From Gammaproteobacteria bacterium (GTDB lineage: Bacteria; Pseudomonadota; Gammaproteobacteria; Pseudomonadales; Litorivicinaceae), in the NCBI GenBank assembly GCA_002730235.1, contig PBZS01000079.1:1-36015 (forward strand): DNA of 36,015 nt. The letters run 5' to 3'. Position 1 is the first letter of the stretch; every line of letters begins with the position of its first letter. The notes under the pieces were generated by a model. That model did not search any database. It was given only the letters and a program-made list of their open reading frames with translations, and was not told where the DNA came from. A program made the translations under genes and the position numbers. Below, piece after piece: positions 20,921-35,447 of the stretch.

Positions 20921-21758
20921 TAGCGAAGTTTGCCTTGCGAGACAACGACTTTTTTGACAGTCGACGTTTAACATCCTTCAAGTCCTGCGGTGTCATTTTG
21001 GGTACCGGCAAACTCGGTAGCTCAACGAGCTTACACAAATCATCTACCTCTTTTTGACGCAATTCCACAAAATGGCCGCGCTTAAGAAACGAAGGCAGAA
21101 AGATACAACCGTACCGTACACGCTTCAGTCGATTGACCTGCAGGCCCTGATTTTCCCAAAGTCTGCGTACTTCACGGTTTCGCCCTTCCATTAAAGTGAC
21201 ATAAAACCACTGATTAATGCGATCTCGATCTGACTCCGGGTGCCGGACAATGTCCGTGAATCGTGCCGGTCCATCATCCAACATAACGCCCTCAACCAAC
21301 CGTTCGAGCTGCTGCTCGATCACATTTCCGTAGACGCGCACCATGTACTCTCGGTCAACGCCACTAGAAGGGTGCATGAGGCGATTTGATAACTCACCGT
21401 CGGTAGTTAGAAGAATAAGCCCCGATGTACTAATATCCAAACGACCAACTGCTATCCACCGGCCTTGCGAAAGCTTTGGCAACCGATCAAAAATTGTTGT
21501 GCGCCCGTCTGGATCATTGCGCGTACAAACTTCACCCTCAGGTTTATGATAGGCCAACACTAACCGAGTATTTCCAAATAGCTTCTCTGGCGGCACCGGC
21601 TTTCCGTTAAATAATACTTCATCATCTTTCGTGATCTTAGTTCCCAAAACAGCTATCGCACCATTGACCGATACTCGCCTTTCTGTGATTGCTTCCTCTA
21701 GGGCCCTTCGCGACCCGTAACCGGCTCGAGCTAGCGCTTTCTGAAGTCTTTCACTCAC
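20871..21758 (-). CDS. rluB: 23S rRNA pseudouridine synthase (RluB-type)
   Basis: S4 domain SERLQKALARAGYGSRRALEEAITERRVSVNG; catalytic region VGRLDISTSGLILLTTDGELSNRLMHPSS; GTG start at 21758 overlapping scpB. Confidence 0.93.
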   Translation of the reverse strand: MSERLQKALARAGYGSRRALEEAITERRVSVNGAIAVLGTKITKDDEVLFNGKPVPPEKLFGNTRLVLAYHKPEGEVCTRNDPDGRTTIFDRLPKLSQGRWIAVGRLDISTSGLILLTTDGELSNRLMHPSSGVDREYMVRVYGNVIEQQLERLVEGVMLDDGPARFTDIVRHPESDRDRINQWFYVTLMEGRNREVRRLWENQGLQVNRLKRVRYGCIFLPSFLKRGHFVELRQKEVDDLCKLVELPSLPVPKMTPQDLKDVKRRLSKKSLSRKANFAIKRPAKSPKRPSDHGR

Positions 21759-22320
21759 TATCAATACCCATTTGATCAAGAAGATCTTTTGTCGGTGCAA
21801 CAATCAAATCGCCGGCATTTGGCAACTCGTCCAGAGACTTTAATCCAAAATCATTCAAGAATTCTGTCGTTGTAGCTAGCAAAGCAGGACGACCAGCTAC
21901 TTCTTTATGACCAATCACCGTAATCCAGCCACGTTCCTCAAGGGTCCGAACAATGTGCGTGTTCACTGCAACGCCACGAACAGCCTCAATTTCGCCACGG
22001 GTAACTGGCTGTCGATAAGCTATCATTGCAAGCGTTTCAAGGGTGGCCCTTGAGTACTTACCTGGTTTGTCGTCGGTCAGGTTCGCAAGATAAGGGGTCA
22101 GTGTGTCACTGACCTGAAAACGAAAGCCACTAGCCACTTCAATAAGCCGGACTGCGCGCGACTGATAGTCATCGGCGAGACTTGTTAACGCCTCTCGCAA
22201 CATTCCTTCGGTTGGGACTTTTTGGTTTCCAAACAACTTCCTCAATTGGTAGATACTCATTGGGTCACGACTAGCGAACAGCGCACCTTCAAGAATTCGC
22301 TTTAGATCCAAATCAGACAT
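21751..22320 (-). CDS. scpB: Segregation and condensation protein B
   Basis: 189 aa; LKRILEGALFASRDPMSIYQLRKLF, ETLAMIAYRQPVTRGEIEAVRGV, LEERGWITVIGHKEVAGRPALLATT. Confidence 0.96.
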   Translation of the reverse strand: MSDLDLKRILEGALFASRDPMSIYQLRKLFGNQKVPTEGMLREALTSLADDYQSRAVRLIEVASGFRFQVSDTLTPYLANLTDDKPGKYSRATLETLAMIAYRQPVTRGEIEAVRGVAVNTHIVRTLEERGWITVIGHKEVAGRPALLATTTEFLNDFGLKSLDELPNAGDLIVAPTKDLLDQMGIDSE

Positions 22321-23116
22321 CCTGTCTCACCGGACGAATATAGATCTGACCACCGGGTGCAGCTTGAACTAGCGCGCACAAACCCTCACGCACCAACTCA
22401 AGGATCGCTAGAAACGAGACAACCAGACCAGCTCTTCCCTCCTCACGGGAGAACAAATTTGATAACTTCAATTCGGGTTGTTCTTTTAATTTCATAAGTA
22501 CCTCAGTCATTCGCTGACGCGTAGATAACGCCTCCCATTCAATTTGATGGGCTGAGGATAGCCTAGCCCTCGCGAGTAGCTCGCTGAAAGCCAAAACCAG
22601 TTCAGAAATGTGAACCTGTGGAGGCGCTGCTCCTACGTCAAAATCTGGCTGTTTTGCTAAAGCGATTTGAAAATCGCGATCGACACGTGGAATCACATCG
22701 AGCGCCTCGGCAGACATTTTGACTTTTTCATACTCCAGTAGTCTACGAATTAACTCCGCCCTGGGATCTTCTGCTTCATCAACCTCAGTACTCACAGGGT
22801 TTGGTAATAAAGCTCGGGACTTGATTTCTGCGAGCATTGCGGCCATCACTAAATACTCAGCAGCTAGCTCAAATCGCATGGCTTCAAGTAAACCGATATA
22901 TTGCGTGTATTGGCGCGTAATTTCCGCAACGTCAATTCTTATTATGTCAAGATTTTGTCGGCGAATCAGATATAATAACAGATCAAGAGGCCCTTCAAAC
23001 GCATCCAGGATCACTTCAAGTGCATCTGGCGGTATGTAAAGATCTTCTGGCAACTGGGTTAACGGCGAGCCTTCGACAACGGCAAGTCGAAGCTCACCCT
23101 GAACGTTATTGATCAC
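22313..23116 (-). CDS. scpA: Segregation and condensation protein A
   Basis: 267 aa; FEGPLDLLLYLIRRQNLDIIRIDVAEITRQYTQYI, EYLVMAAMLAEIKSRALLP. Confidence 0.96.
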   Translation of the reverse strand: MINNVQGELRLAVVEGSPLTQLPEDLYIPPDALEVILDAFEGPLDLLLYLIRRQNLDIIRIDVAEITRQYTQYIGLLEAMRFELAAEYLVMAAMLAEIKSRALLPNPVSTEVDEAEDPRAELIRRLLEYEKVKMSAEALDVIPRVDRDFQIALAKQPDFDVGAAPPQVHISELVLAFSELLARARLSSAHQIEWEALSTRQRMTEVLMKLKEQPELKLSNLFSREEGRAGLVVSFLAILELVREGLCALVQAAPGGQIYIRPVRQDV

Positions 23117-24327
23117 CGGTAACTCAATCCCATTGCTTGACGTACCTCGTTGAGGGTCTGGCGGGCGTCATCTTCAGCCTTTTCAGCTCCCTCGATCAAA
23201 ATGGAACGAACCATGTCAGGGTTTTCATCATATGGCGCTGCACGCGCAATAATCTGATCTTGCTCGGCGATGACCGCATCAATTACCGGCTGCTTACACT
23301 CCAGACAACCAATCCCAGCCGAAATGCATCCCTGTCGAACCCAGTCCTTGATCGTCGTATCAGAATACACTTCATGAAATTGCCACACCGGACATTTCTC
23401 TGGAGTGCCGGGATCTGACAGGCGAACTCGTGCTGGATCTGTTGGCATTCGCCTCATTTTGGTTGTCACAGAATCTGGGGCCTCACGTAAACTGATCGTA
23501 TTTCCATAAGATTTCGACATCTTCTGACCATCCAGCCCTGGCATCTTGGCCGCCTCGGTAAGCAGTGCCTGAGGCTCTGGCAAAATGACTTTACCCGAGC
23601 CCTCTAGGTAGCCTATCAATCGCTCGCGATCGGCCAATGTTGTATTTTGCTGCTCCTTAACCAGTACTTGAGCGCGTTGTAGGCTTTCTTGATCGCCATT
23701 TTCCAAATATGCTCTGCGCAGTGACCGATAAAGCTTCGCCCCCTTCTTACCCATCTTGTTGCAAGCAGACTCAGCAAGTTCCTCAAAGCCTGGTTCCCGC
23801 CCATAGATGTGATTAAAACGGCGTGCAATTTCGCGAGTAATTTCAACATGAGCGACCTGATCAGCGCCCACGGGAACGTGCCCAGCGCGATATAGAAGAA
23901 TATCCGCGCTTTGAAGAAGAGGATAACCAAGAAATCCGTAGGTCGTTAGATCTTTATCCGCAAGCTTTTCCTGTTGGTCCTTGTAGGTTGGCACACGCTC
24001 CAGCCAACCCAGTGGAGTGATCATAGATAGAAGTAGGTGGAGCTCGGCGTGCGCAACAACCTGCGACTGAACAAATAAAGTAGCAGATCCAGGGTTAACG
24101 CCTGCTGCCAACCAGTCGATCACCATATCAGTAATCGCCTGGTCAATCCCTAAAGTATCCTGATAATGGGTTGTAAGTGCATGCCAATCAGCAACAAAGA
24201 AAAAACATTCGTACTCATGCTGTAATTGAATCCAATTTTTCAGCACGCCATGGTAGTGACCCAAATGCAACCGGCCGGTTGGACGCATACCCGAAAGCAC
24301 ACGATGGGACGGATCGACCCCGCTCAA
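23113..24327 (-). CDS. trpS: Tryptophan--tRNA ligase (TTG start)
   Basis: 404 aa; RVLSGMRPTGRLHLGHYHGVLKNW (HIGH-like), DGQKMSKSYGN (KMSKS). The frame starts at TTG with upstream GGAGG. Confidence 0.96.
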   Translation of the reverse strand: MSGVDPSHRVLSGMRPTGRLHLGHYHGVLKNWIQLQHEYECFFFVADWHALTTHYQDTLGIDQAITDMVIDWLAAGVNPGSATLFVQSQVVAHAELHLLLSMITPLGWLERVPTYKDQQEKLADKDLTTYGFLGYPLLQSADILLYRAGHVPVGADQVAHVEITREIARRFNHIYGREPGFEELAESACNKMGKKGAKLYRSLRRAYLENGDQESLQRAQVLVKEQQNTTLADRERLIGYLEGSGKVILPEPQALLTEAAKMPGLDGQKMSKSYGNTISLREAPDSVTTKMRRMPTDPARVRLSDPGTPEKCPVWQFHEVYSDTTIKDWVRQGCISAGIGCLECKQPVIDAVIAEQDQIIARAAPYDENPDMVRSILIEGAEKAEDDARQTLNEVRQAMGLSYR

Positions 24328-24370
24328 ATGTTACCCCTCCGATTTGTCTCAAAAATAGGTAATGGCAAAG

Positions 24371-25000
24371 TTACACCAGTTCAGAAAAAATAGACGCATC
24401 TCCGGCTCCCGGGCGTGTTACTGTCGGCAATCCCTGAGTTAAATCCACAACCGTCGTGCCCTCAAAACCGCAAAATCCACCATCAATCACCAAATCTAGC
24501 GTGTGGCCCAGCACCTCCATTATCTCGTAAGGATCTGTCATCGGCAATTCCTCGCTCGGGAGCATCAAACTAGACGTCATCAGAGGTTCACCAAAATTAC
24601 CCAGCAGATCCAATGCAATCCGATTATCAGGGACACGAATCCCTATTTGCTTTCTTTTCGGATGCAACAGACGTCGAGGGACCTCACGCGTTGCCTCCAG
24701 AATAAATGTGTAAGCACCTGGCGTATGCGCCCTCAAAAGTCGATATTCTTGGTTTCCGACACGTGCATAGATGGAGATTTCCGATAAGTCGCGGCAAAGC
24801 AGTGTAAACTTATGTTTATCGTCCAATCGACGGATCCGGCGGATAACATCCACTCCTCTCTTGTTTTCTAACGCGCAGCCAAGGGCGTATCCTGAGTCTG
24901 TTGGAATGACAATAACTCCTCCTTGGCGGATGCAATCTGAGGCTTGCTGTATCAAATGCCCCTGCGGAGTGTCTTGATGAATTGCGAAGAACTTTGACAC
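24371..25000 (-). CDS. yciO: YciO, Sua5/YrdC/YciO family protein (GTG start)
   Basis: 209 aa; IRQGGVIVIPTDSGYALGCALENK, RAHTPGAYTFILEATREVPRRL, PKRKQIGIRVPDN, RPGAGD. Confidence 0.9.
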   Translation of the reverse strand: MSKFFAIHQDTPQGHLIQQASDCIRQGGVIVIPTDSGYALGCALENKRGVDVIRRIRRLDDKHKFTLLCRDLSEISIYARVGNQEYRLLRAHTPGAYTFILEATREVPRRLLHPKRKQIGIRVPDNRIALDLLGNFGEPLMTSSLMLPSEELPMTDPYEIMEVLGHTLDLVIDGGFCGFEGTTVVDLTQGLPTVTRPGAGDASIFSELV

Positions 25001-25060
25001 GGTTGGTCTAAACCTTTACCACAAAAACGGTATGATGCCAGAAATAGATGGAAGAGCCTT

Positions 25061-25624
25061 ATGAAACTGCTACTCGACTTTTTGCCGATTCTAATTTTTT
25101 TTGGTGTTTATAAAGCAACTGGCAATCTAATCACAGCCACTACCGTATTAATCCCAGTCACTGTGATTCAGGTTACGGCCGTATATCTTCTCACCAAGAA
25201 GCTCGAAAAAATGGCACTGATCACCTTAGCGTTGGTCATCATACTTGGTGGATTAACAATACTCTTGAACGATGGCTGGTTCATTATGTGGAAGCCCACA
25301 GTCGTGAATTGGTTATTTGCGGCTACTTTTTTTTGTAGTCATTTCGTAGGTCGGAAACCAATAATTGAGCGGCTCCTCAGCCAAGCGATCACACTCGATT
25401 CTGGACAGTGGCTGAAGTTGTCGTATGCCTGGATCTTGTTTTTTACAGTTTCTGGGATCTTAAATCTAATCGTTGCATATCAATTTTCCGAGAACACATG
25501 GGTGAATTTTAAATTATTTGGTCTCCTGGGATTGACCGTTATTTTTTTGATTGTCCAAGGGGTCTGGATAGCCAAATACGGGTCAGAAGTACCGACCGAA
25601 GGTCAGGAAAAAACAGATGCTTAA
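25061..25624 (+). CDS. yciB: YciB/IspZ-type inner-membrane septation protein A
   Basis: 187 aa polytopic; MKLLLDFLPILIFFGVYKATGNLITATTVLIPVTVIQV, GGLTILLNDGWFIMWKPTVVNWLFA. Confidence 0.95.
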   Translation: MKLLLDFLPILIFFGVYKATGNLITATTVLIPVTVIQVTAVYLLTKKLEKMALITLALVIILGGLTILLNDGWFIMWKPTVVNWLFAATFFCSHFVGRKPIIERLLSQAITLDSGQWLKLSYAWILFFTVSGILNLIVAYQFSENTWVNFKLFGLLGLTVIFLIVQGVWIAKYGSEVPTEGQEKTDA

Positions 25625-26291
25625 TTTTATGTCTGTAACAAATCGCTATATGTCGATTTTAATCATAACTGTTCCATTGCTGGCTTTCGCAGAGACAGCC
25701 TATATAACCGAAAAACTTGAGATTCCGGTTCGCTCGGGTGAATCGCGCGACCATAGAATAATCCGCTACCTACAAGCGGGGGCTCAAATCGAGATTCTCA
25801 AAACATACGAGTCCGGCTACTCAAAAATTAAGGACGAAAGAGGTCGCGAAGGTTTTGTGTTGGGGCGTTATTTAGTGGATCAGGCTCCCTCCTTTGTAAT
25901 CGCAGATCTACTCGAAGCACAGGTCACAGAACAAAAAAAAACCATCAGACGACTCCGTCAAGATGTCAATGCATTGACCTCACAGAATCAATCTGCCGGT
26001 GCGACAGTAGAAGAAATCAAAGAACGACTTACCCGAAAAGAAGCTGAGTTCAACGAATTTTTAGCGACCGCTGGGGACTCAATCACATTGCGTGAGCGCC
26101 TCCTCACACTCGAAACGGAGCGCCAGATTTTGCTTTCAAATAATGAAACACTACGCGCAGAAAAATTAGTGGTCGGTGATGATTCCTCAAAAACTTGGTT
26201 CGCATTAGGCGCACTGACACTAGCCGCCGGGTGGCTCGTTGGCCTCTTGATGCCACGAATCAGAAAATCTCGGGTCGATACTAATCTGTGA
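25617..26291 (+). CDS. SH3-domain, coiled-coil, C-terminally membrane-anchored protein (YgiM/TIGR04211-like)
   Basis: 224 aa: signal-like N-terminus, bacterial SH3 (YITEKLEIPVRSGESRDHRIIRYLQAGAQIEIL), coiled coil, C-terminal TM (FALGALTLAAGWLVGLLMPRIRKSR). Confidence 0.85.
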   Translation: MLNFMSVTNRYMSILIITVPLLAFAETAYITEKLEIPVRSGESRDHRIIRYLQAGAQIEILKTYESGYSKIKDERGREGFVLGRYLVDQAPSFVIADLLEAQVTEQKKTIRRLRQDVNALTSQNQSAGATVEEIKERLTRKEAEFNEFLATAGDSITLRERLLTLETERQILLSNNETLRAEKLVVGDDSSKTWFALGALTLAAGWLVGLLMPRIRKSRVDTNL

Positions 26292-28229
26292 GGCGCTATC
26301 CTTTCCTAAGCCATGCGTCCATTGACACGAATGATCCGTACCGAACCACAAAATTTAATGATTACTACTTTGCCATTTCCGATCCGATTGGTGAGCGCCA
26401 ATCAGTCTTCATCGAAGGCAACTCGCTGCCTAAACGCTTCAGATCGTTACAGCCCGGAAGCCTTATACGTGTTGGAGAAACAGGCTTTGGGACAGGCTTG
26501 ACATTTATCGTTGCCTGTATCAATTTTTTAAATGAAGCAGCTGCAGGTGCTCGATTGCAATGGATCTCCACAGAACAATTCCCACTCAGACCTGCTGACT
26601 TAATTAAGAGCATGATAGCACTGCCATTAACGGCTGATATGAAACAGATAGCGGACGGGCTCATTAGCGCCTGGCCTGACCCCATCCCCACATGTCATCG
26701 TCGCTTCTTCGGTGATGGCCGCATCATCTTGGACTTGCATTTTAACGATTCGACAGCGGTAATTAACGATCTCTCAGGAACAGTTGATGCTTGGTGTCTT
26801 GACGGATTTGCACCTGACAGAAACCCAGAGCTTTGGAAGCCCGCGTTGTTTCAGGCAATCGCGCAAAAATCTCATCAAGAAACTACATTCAGTACGTTTT
26901 CTTCTGCCCGCAAAGTACGTGATGGATTAAGGTCTGCTGGTTTCGTGGTCACAAAGGTTCAAGGGTTTGCCAAAAAGCGTGAGCGTATCCAGGGGCAATT
27001 TACAGGTAAAAAAACCGTAAATCCCTGGACACCCACCAGCTCGATTAATTCAAAAAATTCGATTGCAATTATTGGAGCTGGACTCGCCGGCGCCTGGACT
27101 GCATATGCCTTTGCGAGACGCGGAATCCCCTCCGTAGTCTTTGAACGACAAACTCCAGCATTCGCGGCCTCTGGTAACCCTCAGGGTATTACCTATGCAA
27201 AACTAAGTATAGAGGCTACACCAAACAGTTTGCTCCAAATGCAATCTTTAGCGCACTTAAAAAACTGGTTTCAAATATTCTCAGAGGATCATTGGAACCC
27301 AAGCGGTGTTATCCTGCTCGCACAGAATGACAAAGAACGACTACACCAAAAGAAGCTAGTTGAAGCCTTGCCGAATTCCTACCCACTCATGCATTCAATT
27401 ACCCAGCGAGAGGCGTCGAATTTGGCAGAGCTTCCCCTTGCGCATGGGGGATTATTCCTCCCGGATGCGGGTTGGTTAAACCCGAGGGGCTGCGTTTGGG
27501 AGCTGTTGGATCATCCATTAATCACCGTTATTCCGTATCGACATGTGCGTCAGTTCAAACGGATCGAGGAACTGTCATTACTAGAGTTTGAAAGAGACAC
27601 ACTTAGAATTTATCAACACCCATGTAATGTTGTTATCTGGACAAACGCGCTAGAAGCTCAGGAGCACATTCCGATGCCTCTCTCACTGAGACCTGTCCGC
27701 GGACAGGTTACCTACGTTCAAAGTAAAAAATATCCAAAGATACCGATTTGTGGCGCCGCTTACGTGGCGCCACAAAGTCATGGTTTTATGACCTGCGGCG
27801 CCACTTACACACCAAACTCAGAAAACCTTACCTCAATATCCGAGGATGATCTCGCAAATATTGATACTATTAATTCACTAGTGACCAAGCCAATCTGGAA
27901 ATACAGGCACGTGATCGGAAATCGAGTCAGTATCCGCACAGCAACGCCTGACTACACACCGGTGATTGGTCAAGTCGCTGAGTCTAGGATTTGGAAACCT
28001 CTGCTTAAGGAACTAAAATACAATGCTACGTTCCAGCCGACTAAACCCCTTCCATATATCCGTGGTCATTATGTTCTAGCTGGCCTTGGTTCACGCGGCA
28101 CTCTTACAGCGCCTGTTGCGGCAGAGCTTCTTGCTAGCCAAATCTTGGGTGAGGTCCTACCAGTTTCGGAATCTGTCAGGGACGCACTATCACCGGACCG
28201 ATTTTTCCGTAGGAAACTCATCCGAGGGC

Positions 28230-28237
<8 letters not shown>
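26288..28237 (+). CDS. mnmC: Bifunctional tRNA 5-methylaminomethyl-2-thiouridine biosynthesis protein MnmC
   Basis: 649 aa; N-terminal methyltransferase (FGTGLTFIVACINF, WCLDGFAPDRNPELW), C-terminal FAD oxidoreductase (SIAIIGAGLAGAWTAYAFARRG, ASGNPQGITYAKLS). GTG start overlapping the SH3 gene stop. Confidence 0.96.
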
Positions 28238-32007
<3,770 letters not shown>

Positions 32008-32014
32008 GCGCCCT

Positions 32015-35000
32015 CTACCCAGTGGTGGCCAATTCAACAGCTCGCTCGATATCTACAGACACTAAACGTGAGACTCCAGGCTCTGACATCGTGACACCCA
32101 TTAGCTGCTCAGCCCGTTCCATCGAGATTTTGTTGTGCGTGATAAAAATAAACTGTACTGATTCAGACATTTTAGCAACTGCAGCGGCATAACGCCCAAC
32201 GTTTGCATCATCCAATGGGGCGTCGACTTCATCCAGAAAGCAGAACGGTGCTGGATTCAATTGAAAAATAGCAAATACCAGGGACAGGGCTGTTAGTGCT
32301 TTCTCGCCCCCACTTAATAAATAAATACTTGAATTTCGTTTGCCTGGAGGACGCGCCATAATTGTTACACCGGTTGATAACAGATCCTCGTCGGTTAACA
32401 TCAACCAAGCCTCTCCTCCGCCAAACAATTGTGGGAAGACTTCACCAAATGATCGGTTAATCGCGTCAAACGTATTCCTGAACAGCGAGCGCGTCTCTCG
32501 ATCAATTTTTCGAATAGCATCTTCAAGTGTTGCGAGTGCCTCTCTCAGTTCGGCATATTGATGATCCAACTCAGATTTTCGCTCTAGTTCTTTCTGGTAT
32601 TCTCTTAGGGCAACCAAATTGATTGGACCCAATCGTTCGATACGCATCTCAATCCGACATAACTCAGCTTCTGCGACAGATCCATCTTTAAATCGCTTTT
32701 CAACTTCAAGCAGATCAATTTCTCCTACACCCCGAGATTTCAATTCGCCATTTAACCGGTTTAACTCAATCACGATTGCCTGCTCTGTCAGTCGAATTTC
32801 GCTCATCGCCTGCGATCGTGACTCTCTATCATGCTCAATCGATACACGCTGACTCTCGAGATCTCTCAAAATCTGATCTTTGTCGCCAAGCTTCTGTCGG
32901 GCTAACTGAAGTTCTCGTTCCAGCTGCTGACTTTTAGACACTACAGCCTTGAGTTCATCGTCACTGATCCCGGGGCTTTGCATCAACCTTTCTGAATTTT
33001 GACTGAGTGCCGCACGCTCTCTCTGAAGCCCAGATAACTGGTTCTCGAGACGCTCTATTTGCTTATCAGATCTTGATTTGATTCCAGACAGTCGCTCTAT
33101 TTCTACGCGCAGGTCTGAGCGTATATTCATCAGATTATGACGCTCGTCCCGGAGTCTACCAAGTGCCGCTTTTTGGTTATCAAGGGATTGACGTAATGGG
33201 TTAATTTGCTCTTGAATCGATATCTCTAGCTGAGTGACTTCTAATAATTCTCGATCAAGCACGGAATGCTCTACCTGCTCCTGCGCACGCGCATCGAGTA
33301 GCATTTGCTTCTCTAGCTCCAACCTTTCACGGCTCGCCTTAATTTCCTGATCTCGAGCTTCAAGACCGATAAGACGATGGGATAATGTAACCGATTTTTT
33401 TTCAAGCTCTTGGAGAAGCTCCGACCGTATCCGTAACTGATCCTGAGCCAAATCTCGTGCATCGAGGGATTCTCCCAGTTGTTCCTCTAGATCGGTCACC
33501 TGATCCGAAATTTCCAGATGGTTCTGTTCAAGATCGGGTACTCTAGCTTTCAAATCCAGAATCCCTGTCGCTCTGCCAGTGACTCGCTCAACCCATCCTC
33601 GACCAAAACGAAGACCCGATTCCGTATAGCCTTCGTGACTGACGGATTGTAATGCGTCAACTTTTTTTATGCGCTGCGGTAAAGCATTTAAATATTTATC
33701 CGAAACAACACGGAGACCTGACGGCATGCTCTCAAGGGGCAGTGACTCGAAATTATCCGAAACAAATGCTCCCAGTAGCTCAGGGTAAGCCGCCTCAAAT
33801 GCGGCACGATCTTGTGCCGGTATTTGAATTCGCTCAACTACACGTCCAACTATCGACGTCTGATGGGCCACCCATGCACTGATCTCGTGATCATCGATCC
33901 GCGCTTCAGCCTCGATAATTCGGCGCGTCTTGTCTAACTCAGCCCCAGCTGTTTGACAAAGTCCCTGTAACTCTCTCAGTGATTCTTCCTCATATAAAAC
34001 AAGGTCTTGGCTTTGATCAAACGTCAGCTTAAGTTCAGAAAGCTCTATTCCTTCTTTATCAATTCGTCTGGAGAGCTCTGACACGTTCACTCGCATTTCG
34101 GATATCAAGTTCGGATCAGTATCCGAAAGTCCAGATAGGGCTTGATCAATTTGCTGTAATCGCACTATTTCTAGACTCTGCTGGCGATCCAAACCTTGCT
34201 TCGCCGCTTCAAGCCGGGTGAGATCAGATTTAACCCGGCCGAGCTCGCTCGAAAGGTGGCCCTGCTCCAAGTCTAGTGTATTGAGGTCATCTTCACTGGC
34301 GCGGATAGAGTCCTCGATCACCTCCAGATCCATACCAATCTTTTCCAGCTGTGGTGACAGTGTTGATTGTCCTTCCACAGCTGTAATGCCCTCATCACGG
34401 TCTGTCATGATCAATTGTTGAAGATCGTTAATTTCGGCGTCGATACGCTCTCGATTAGCACTGAGCTGTCTAATCTGCTGCCGATACGACTCTTTACTGG
34501 CCTCTAAACGGGAAAGTGTCGCTGCATGAGAATAAAAAGCTGTATTAGCCTCATCAAGCGCCTGATTCGCATCTTCGCTGGCAACTTGGGCATCAACACG
34601 TGCACGCTCATTACTCGATAACGCACTCGCCAACTGATCCAAATACTTCTGGCATTCAGACTTAGACAGTAATACCGTTCGTTGCTTTTCGTTCTGGGCT
34701 TGCTGCTTATACCAAAGGATTAAAGAGTCGAGATTTCGAGATTCAGCCTTCAGCGTTTTGTAGCGCTCCGCGGCATCTGCCTGTCGCTTCAACCGATCCA
34801 ACTGCCGCCCTAATTCATTTGATAAATCATCTAATCTATCGAGATTCTCCCTGGTCCTCGAGATTCGACTCTCAGTTTCTCGGCGGCGCTCTCTATATTT
34901 CGACACACCTGCCGCTTCTTCAACGTAGGTTCTGAGCTCTTCTGGCTTGGCCTCGACAATTCGAGCGATCATGCCCTGCTCGATAATCGCGTATGAACGC

Positions 35001-35413
35001 GGTCCAAGACCTGTTCCTAAAAATAAATCTGTGACATCGCGTCTACGGCAACTTATGCCATTCAAGAAATACTTCGATTGCCCCTCGCGAGTTACTTCTC
35101 TTTTGACTGAGATTTCTGCAAATTTCGCGTACTCGCCAGCGGCTCGTCCCTCAGAATTATCGAACAACAATTCTATCGAGGCTCTCGATATAGGTTTTCG
35201 ATTTGTCGAACCGTTAAAGATGACGTCTATCATGGATTCGCCACGCAAATGTCTGGCGCTGGACTCGCCCATCACCCAGCGCACTGCGTCAATCACGTTT
35301 GACTTGCCGCACCCGTTTGGACCAACGATGGCTGTCATATTCGACTGAAATGGAACTGTTGTAGGGTCAACAAACGATTTAAACCCTGCAAGTTTAATAC
35401 TTTTTAAACGCAA
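32015..35413 (-). CDS. smc: Chromosome partition protein SMC (TTG start)
   Basis: 1132 aa; MRLKSIKLAGFKSFVDPTTVPF, Walker A VGPNGCGKSNVIDAVRWVMGE, long coiled coils, LLSGGEKALTALSLVFAIF, FCFLDEVDAPLDD. Confidence 0.98.
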   Translation of the reverse strand: MRLKSIKLAGFKSFVDPTTVPFQSNMTAIVGPNGCGKSNVIDAVRWVMGESSARHLRGESMIDVIFNGSTNRKPISRASIELLFDNSEGRAAGEYAKFAEISVKREVTREGQSKYFLNGISCRRRDVTDLFLGTGLGPRSYAIIEQGMIARIVEAKPEELRTYVEEAAGVSKYRERRRETESRISRTRENLDRLDDLSNELGRQLDRLKRQADAAERYKTLKAESRNLDSLILWYKQQAQNEKQRTVLLSKSECQKYLDQLASALSSNERARVDAQVASEDANQALDEANTAFYSHAATLSRLEASKESYRQQIRQLSANRERIDAEINDLQQLIMTDRDEGITAVEGQSTLSPQLEKIGMDLEVIEDSIRASEDDLNTLDLEQGHLSSELGRVKSDLTRLEAAKQGLDRQQSLEIVRLQQIDQALSGLSDTDPNLISEMRVNVSELSRRIDKEGIELSELKLTFDQSQDLVLYEEESLRELQGLCQTAGAELDKTRRIIEAEARIDDHEISAWVAHQTSIVGRVVERIQIPAQDRAAFEAAYPELLGAFVSDNFESLPLESMPSGLRVVSDKYLNALPQRIKKVDALQSVSHEGYTESGLRFGRGWVERVTGRATGILDLKARVPDLEQNHLEISDQVTDLEEQLGESLDARDLAQDQLRIRSELLQELEKKSVTLSHRLIGLEARDQEIKASRERLELEKQMLLDARAQEQVEHSVLDRELLEVTQLEISIQEQINPLRQSLDNQKAALGRLRDERHNLMNIRSDLRVEIERLSGIKSRSDKQIERLENQLSGLQRERAALSQNSERLMQSPGISDDELKAVVSKSQQLERELQLARQKLGDKDQILRDLESQRVSIEHDRESRSQAMSEIRLTEQAIVIELNRLNGELKSRGVGEIDLLEVEKRFKDGSVAEAELCRIEMRIERLGPINLVALREYQKELERKSELDHQYAELREALATLEDAIRKIDRETRSLFRNTFDAINRSFGEVFPQLFGGGEAWLMLTDEDLLSTGVTIMARPPGKRNSSIYLLSGGEKALTALSLVFAIFQLNPAPFCFLDEVDAPLDDANVGRYAAAVAKMSESVQFIFITHNKISMERAEQLMGVTMSEPGVSRLVSVDIERAVELATTG

Positions 35414-35447
35414 ATGATCGAACTTCCACTAAGCTAGTAACAGAAAG

